Shown here: in pieces, positions 57,753-64,000 of the stretch
How the letters are laid out: each line of letters opens with the position of its first letter
Position numbering within the stretch: position 1 is the stretch's first letter
NCBI GenBank assembly: GCA_940671915.1
Contig: CALNVZ010002100.1
Location: forward strand, 20,234,062-20,298,061
DNA from: Paracentrotus lividus
Lineage: Eukaryota; Echinodermata; Echinoidea; Camarodonta; Echinidae
Reading direction: 5' to 3'
Length of the DNA: 64,000 nucleotides
The notes under the pieces: model-generated
Seen by the model: only the letters and a program-made list of their open reading frames with translations
Databases searched by the model: none
Told to the model about the DNA's origin: nothing
Made by a program: the position numbers and the translations under genes

Positions 57753-60700
57753 ACCCTTTATGAAATTACATTTGTAATCATGGAGCCACATATCAAATGC
57801 ACTTAAGTACACTGGTCAGTGCGAAAGGTTACACTGCTGACCTATATGATATATACAAACCAGATTTAGCCCTTTAAAACACACCCCCTCACTTGATACT
57901 TGAATGAGTAGCAGTGAGACATGTGATCAGAATTCATTACAAACTCCATATGAAGACTTGCATCATTGGTTTATATGATGGGGTCAAGTATACTCACTTT
58001 CATTTTGGTTTTTAGCTTTCAAACATTATGCCTCATACTATTTGAATATCAGAACCAAATTTTATCAAATTCCCCTTTATGGCATTGCAAACAAAACACA
58101 AAAACAAAACAAAAAAAACTTGTAAAATATAGTCTAAAACCAGCTATTTTATATTTTCTGAAGATGATTTAGGAGAACCTTTAGAATTGGTTTCCAAATT
58201 AGTTTGTTGATTTAATTTAAAAAAAGTTTTGATTCTTAAGAATAAGAACAATTTTCCTGGTTATGTCATATATCAAGGGTTGAAAAAAAAAGGGTTGGTG
58301 ATTAGGGAATCCATTTTTTAAGAATTAATTCCACAATAGCAAAACTTCTCAAATTACACGGCTAACAACACCACTGCATATAATATTGCCTGTAAGCTAG
58401 CCACGATCCTCTACAGTCCGCAACGGCTTATTGCTTTTAATCCTTTTCAAAAATATATCAGGAGAATAGCTTACAGTTATAATCTTTAATAGAAGAAGTG
58501 TATAAGGAATGAAAACATAACAGGCCAACCAAGTTCATTGACTTACATGTACACTAACTTTTATTCCATCAATGAACTTCTTGGCTGTGTATGAAATTTA
58601 ATCCTTTGCTTATGGGTACTGGATGGTGTGTGGGTATGCACTAGGCCTATAATACAAAAATCCTGATTAAGATTTATAATGCTACTGAGTTCTTTTGCTA
58701 CATGTGGATAACAGTCATAATAAGAGGTATAATTTTATATAAAAAATATCCTTTCAAGGCAATTTTTCAAGGTAATTTTTATTACAGAAAAACCCATCCA
58801 AATCAATCTATATTTCTACTTAACACATGTAACACATAATGGCTACACAGGAGTGGATGAAAACTCTAGAAGATTATAGCATTCTTTATCATTGTAATGA
58901 ACATCATCATCTTGAAGTAAAACTAGCATTGAGTTGTTCCATTGCACAGGGCCTGGTAGACTAGTCTATCATCACCCCACCAAACACAAACTGTGAAACA
59001 CAACCATAGTGCATTCTTGAGGAAAGAGGAGCTATTTTCGAAACTTTGTGGCTTGCATAGTATTCACACCAACTTCCTAAAATGGCTATATCAAAGAAAT
59101 AAGGACAGGCGGGTAAGATGATAGCTAAGAATTCAGCCGTTTTTCGGTGCTCCACTTAAAATCGTAAACTCTCAAGGATCAGTTTATTACTAGCTTCATG
59201 CAGGAGATTGCTTTCAAGTTCGTCTAGTCGAGGATCAGTATCAAAAGACAAATCCTAGCACCAGAAGGATGTTACATTCAGTGCTTAATAAAATTAAAAT
59301 GCTTTTTTAGCTTTCAGAAGAAGATTTGAGACGATATTTCAATCTCATTTTTCAGCAAACTCTAGTGAAGAATTGCCTCAAACTTAACGTTCAATGGTAA
59401 TAAGAATTGAAAAAAAAAAAAAAATGGAAGTTACTTTGGAATGCTTTCATAGAACTCTCCAGACAAATTAACGAATATTACAATTAATTAATAATCATAA
59501 CCATAGAGCCAAAATTACATGGAGTGGAAGAGAGAAAATGAAATACACTGTATAGCTCCTTCGTGTAACACTTCAACACTTTCAGAATCCATTCTCTTAC
59601 CTCCAATGTGTGCTTTATATCATTCATAAATCCATCACAGCTGCACAATGCACCTGAGATGATTTACCCAATGTAGCTCCACACCCTAACCTTGATACAG
59701 GCCTCTCAAGACTCTATTCATTTATGATATTATAGTGCATGAACTCCATATGCCTTGACTCTACATGCACTTGTCAAGGTACCATGATGTTTACTCTGGG
59801 TATTATCTGAAAGCGATATGATTTGGAGGAAAACTTCCAGGGAGAAACTGATCGAGAAAGGGATAAGGAGAGGCGTAGAGACCCTTGACTATAGTCCCCA
59901 TCAAACATGATATCATTTTTCATGAACAGCAACTACCGGTAAGGTAGTTTGAATCTACAGTACACTCTTGTTGTAATGACATGCTTAGGACCACATCAAT
60001 TCCAGAGAGCAAGAGCACTACTGGAAAGTGTCTTCTCACCAAATGAACATTTAACTCTCAGTTGTCAAGTGTATATTTTAAGTTAAAAGGATTTAAATTT
60101 TTAAAATATAAAAACAAAGCTCATATTATTTTCCAAAAACTAGGTTGATACGAGCCCAGTAGAAGTTATTGTGATACCATAAGCACAAAACATTCACTAT
60201 ATACATGCCGGTTGATTTTTATTCCTCAAATCCCAGTACAGTATAGGCCTACATTATACACTGCCTTCAAATAGAGTTGGTCTACATGTTTACCATAGTT
60301 TTAAGTTCTAAGCCTATTTCCCTTGTCTAATGGAGTTGCATATATCTTCCCTTAGGTTTGCTCACCTAAATGTTAAGTACTTCACCTTACTTAATCCCTT
60401 AAGCAATCCAATCCTATGTTTTCTCATCTATTGAGTCACAGTGTGTGTTTACCAAGCACAAGCTTCTTTCCTTTCTACCAAAGCTAAAAGGGAGATCTCA
60501 CCCTGCATAATCTTCCCAACTTAGAAGAAATGTCACCATTTTCATACAAATCGTCTTTGCAGAAAGCAAAGAGAGATTGGGAGAAAGCTTACATGATGAT
60601 TTCCTTTGCTTTAGAGGCTTGAAGTAGCCCTATTCAGGTCCTTGTGTGGGTGTGTGTGGGTGTGTGTGTGTGGGTGGGTGGGTGTGATAGGGGGAAGAGA

Positions 60701-61359
60701 AGATTGCTTTATCAATCCCTGAATATCTAAATGTTGGCTGATGAAAGAGGAAATTATGCTAAGAGTAAACTCAATTTAGCATTTGTTTGTCACTGGTTCC
60801 TCTACTTACAAATATAGTTGGGACTACATTATTGTATATGAAAAACCAAGATACCCGTCTGGTCATTCTCTCAGCAATGCTGTGAAAGTACAAGTATTAT
60901 GTATTTTTAAAAGTAAGGAGGTACAGCTAAAGTACAGACTTGTAGTTTCTTGTCTCCACAATCTTATGAAGGTTATCAATACTCTTTTAGAGCTTTGCAT
61001 AGATTATTCTGACATTTTGTGGTAATTCTTTCTCAACCTAACAATGTTCTCTTCTTCAAGTCTGTTTATCTCAATGTCAAGAGTAAAAATACAGTGATAT
61101 TTTGCTCAACATTCAATTTCCCCTTCTGGAGGCCCAACTGGAGCCATTCCTTTCATCAAGTTTGGGCAAGTTACGCTCCTAGGTCTACAGTCAGTGCGTT
61201 TGCGTGTAGACCAATTCGGCTCGGGATATCCACAACCCCCTTCTCGGCTACATACAGGTCACTGGTTTGGCAAAGACCTTTACCAGATCAATAAACAAAG
61301 ATGAATCTTGGCAATAAACATGTCTCTTGCCACATGGATGCACTTTAATATATCTTCAG
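57239..61359. other. Gene-free stretch
   Basis: AT-rich DNA with no exon, RNA gene or transposon end that I can support. A GTGGGTGTGTG microsatellite lies at 60643-60688. Confidence 0.5.
57711..57746. repeat. (TA)n microsatellite
   Basis: About 18 TA/AT dinucleotides in a row. Confidence 0.9.
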
Positions 61360-62080
61360 TTCAGAACCAAAAGGGGATAAAACTGTGTTAAATAGGAACT
61401 GAGCTAACGCCTTTTTGGTACTGATAGATAAAAGACATCATAAACATCATTGCATCTGCTATTGAAGATTGGGAGTTGCTGTTTACGGGGAGGGGCAAAA
61501 GACAGCTAGATGAATGGAGACATCTTTATCATCCATTTGGAGCAATATGGGAGTTAGGCCCTACTTCTGTGTTTAAAAATATTGGCATTAATGTCATTTT
61601 GCATCTCCAGTGACGATAGATGCCATTTATAAACATCATTGCTATGAATACTGGGAGGTGATCTGTTACAGGGTGGGGGCAAGTAATTGAGACATGCAAT
61701 GATTGAGGCATCTACCTATTCGTTTAGAACCAAAAAGACATAAATATATGTTGATTGTATGCCTTTACAGCCCTTTTGGCCATCAGCAGCTAATATACAT
61801 ATATACCATACATAATAATGAAAAAAAAAAGGGGAGGGGGGTGATCTTGACAGGGTGGGGTCAAAGAATATATGCATAGAATGATAGAGATATCTAGGCA
61901 TTATGTTAAGAGCCAGGTGATGGCATGAAATCTATGTTTATGAATGCCTTTATAGCCCTTTTGGTTATCAGCAGATAAAATACCGGTATATCATACTCAT
62001 CATTGACTCTGTACCTGGCAGGTTATGTTACAGAGTGTGGAAAGTGATGGAGACAGAAACATATTAGTATGCAAGAAAAT
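61360..62080. repeat. Diverged tandem array, ~180 bp unit, about 4 copies
   Basis: Landmarks recur at about 61408, 61590, 61765 and 61947: a GCCTTTAYAGCCCTTTTGGY-type block with ATCAGCAG, and before it a GGGAGGTGATCTGTTACAGG / GTGATCTTGACAGGGTGGGG-type block with AAACATCATTGC. Copies are substantially diverged. Confidence 0.7.
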
Positions 62081-64000
62081 AATTAATGAAATGGAAATGA
62101 ACAAAGGGATCTTGTATTGACTATCTGAAAAAGTTGGGAGGAGGGGAAATGAATCATCCAACAGAAATAGAATAGGCAACTTCATTTTGAAGTGTCATCC
62201 AATAGAAACAAAGAGACGTCATTATATGATCTGTTTGATTTTTAAAGAGCAAGTAATGACAAATTCTGAATCCAAAGCAATTCCTTAGAATTCTTTTTTT
62301 TTTTTTGTCAACTGGTCAAGGATACTATAACTTCTAAAACAAAGAAGCAATTAATCACTGAAATCCTCAAAATGACCTCAAAATATAATCTTGTCAGATT
62401 TGTCAAATGACTCATGAAATCATTATCATTCATTCCCACACTGGGATAAATAATTTCAGTGGCGTCACAGTAACTTTAAACATTGACTTTTGGTCACCCA
62501 CAGGGCAATTTGCATTTCTTATCTTGTCCAAATGCAGAAAATGAAAGAAGATAATAAAAAAGAGGAGTTTGCGACTACTGTGAGAAGTGGTAGATGAGTA
62601 CACAAAGCTCAGTCAACATGGCCAGACCCATTGATAAGAGTGACCTTACAAATGCTCTACAAATACTTTAAATTCCTAATCGGTTATCAACGTCAAAATA
62701 ATTCGTATCTTGGAAGCATACAGGAATCTAATATACATTTATCATATTCATTTCAGCTCAAAACAATGCAGGTTGGGTTCGTATTATGACACGATAAACT
62801 GTAGTTTACAAATGTCAAGATAAAACTAAAAATATCAAATGATGGTGTCAGTCTGGCTGTGGTTCCCCGATTAACTTTAAAAGACTTTTTCAAGAAATAA
62901 ATGTGACTCATATCATGGCTCAAACACTTTCATATAAATTTTTAAAAAAATGATGAATAAAAAAATAGTTGACAAAATGATAACGATGTCCTAAACTCTT
63001 TTGCAGTACAGAACATCTTATCATTTTGAGGATGTGCGATGGTGATTAATTCACATAAAATTCTCCTCATAAGAAAACGGTCACAAAATGCAAGACCAAG
63101 ATACAACAGTTCCTTCCAATAATATCCAAAATAATTGTTTAAAAGCCTTAAAGACATCAATTCATGTATGCCCTTTGGATCTGAACAGAGTATCGGCGAA
63201 TGTGTACAGCTTCACCAAATGAATATTCAACCACTCGCAACAAAACAGATTTAGGCAACCTCTCCCTCCACAAATTCAGATCAATATCGTTTCTTATCAT
63301 TAGGTTGCTGGACAATTATCACTGACGTATAGCTTACTCAAATCAACACACAGCTCTAATGAAAATATTCTATCCTCCAAATTTGTTGTGGCAGTGAGAA
63401 ATTAGTGACGTTTGAAAATGATATTAGGAGACGAGTGATACGACCAGCTATGGTTGACCCCTGGTGTTATGATGCATATCCCAGATGGGAACCAAGGCAT
63501 CTTTGAGATGATGATGAATTATTGATCAAGATAGACTTTCAATCACTGGCCGTTTCTCGCAGTCATCTTTGTTCTCAAAGGATATCAAAGGAGCATCTTC
63601 AAGATGGAGGGATACAGAATGGATGTTGGTAGAAGGATAAGGTCCCTGTTGGGAGCGGGGTGTTGAGACACAGATGGGTGCAGCCATGTTGTTGTTGTTT
63701 TATTTAAAAGTTTTACCTGGATAATTAATCAATTAGATGCTAAAGTAAGCAACAAAAAAAAAACCTAGGTTTTTTGGGGTCCTATTTGAGGGACTTAGTA
63801 ATAAGGATGAATGTGGTAACAAAGGGCACAAGCACATGGACTCTAGATCTCCATTTTACAAGACTACTTCTCACACCTTCTACAAATTTGTAAAACTTCA
63901 AAGTTTAAGTATAGAATTAAAAAAAAAAATGTTTATAATTGCTTACCAATTGGCTGACAGGTTAGTAGTTTCTTAATTCCCAGGATCCAAGTCCAAGTCT
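62081..64000. other. Gene-free stretch to the window end
   Basis: No coding exon recognised on either strand. The short ORFs are AT-driven. Confidence 0.5.

Overview
This is animal nuclear DNA, not bacterial: the genes are split by GT-AG introns, the DNA is AT-rich, and it is full of minisatellites and short inverted-repeat transposons. The repeat types (Helentron-like elements bounded by GCCTCC/GGAGGC, arrays of TGACCTTTGACCT, frequent TAGGCCTA words) together with the gene complement suggest a marine invertebrate deuterostome, most likely an echinoderm. That assignment is inference; the gene identifications are much firmer.

Layout. 1-950 is a ~154 bp satellite array. CENPK (inner kinetochore) runs on the + strand; its last four coding exons lie at 1186-4023, and it ends in a minisatellite made from its own last exon. 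It converges on a minus-strand pair of tiny mitochondrial genes, SMIM4/UQCC5 (11146-9298) and UQCC6/BRAWNIN (8919-7388). Both encode single-pass assembly factors of respiratory complex III, and only 378 bp separate the stop of the first from the start of the second. Neither gene is a single long ORF; each was assembled here from two exons with matching splice phase and protein similarity. LEMD3/MAN1 (inner nuclear membrane; 14 exons, 30166-15832) and DAG1/dystroglycan (two coding exons, 49047-39067) follow, also on the minus strand. 49.6-64 kb holds no gene I can identify: either upstream DNA or a first intron of DAG1, with transposons.

Between and inside the genes are three Helentron/HINE-like elements with internal tandem repeats, a 2.27 kb element with seven ACGCGT motifs, a 1.16 kb element with an array of E2F-like TTTGGCGC motifs, several MITE families and a long CT-rich minisatellite.

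The most interesting observation is the head-to-tail SMIM4-UQCC6 pair, which has no AATAAA or ATTAAA between the two reading frames, as if made from one transcription unit. Second, DAG1's 3' end (six shifts in about 650 bp) and several LEMD3 exons need single-base corrections, mostly missing bases. This looks like uncorrected deletion errors in the assembly, and a naive annotation would truncate both proteins.
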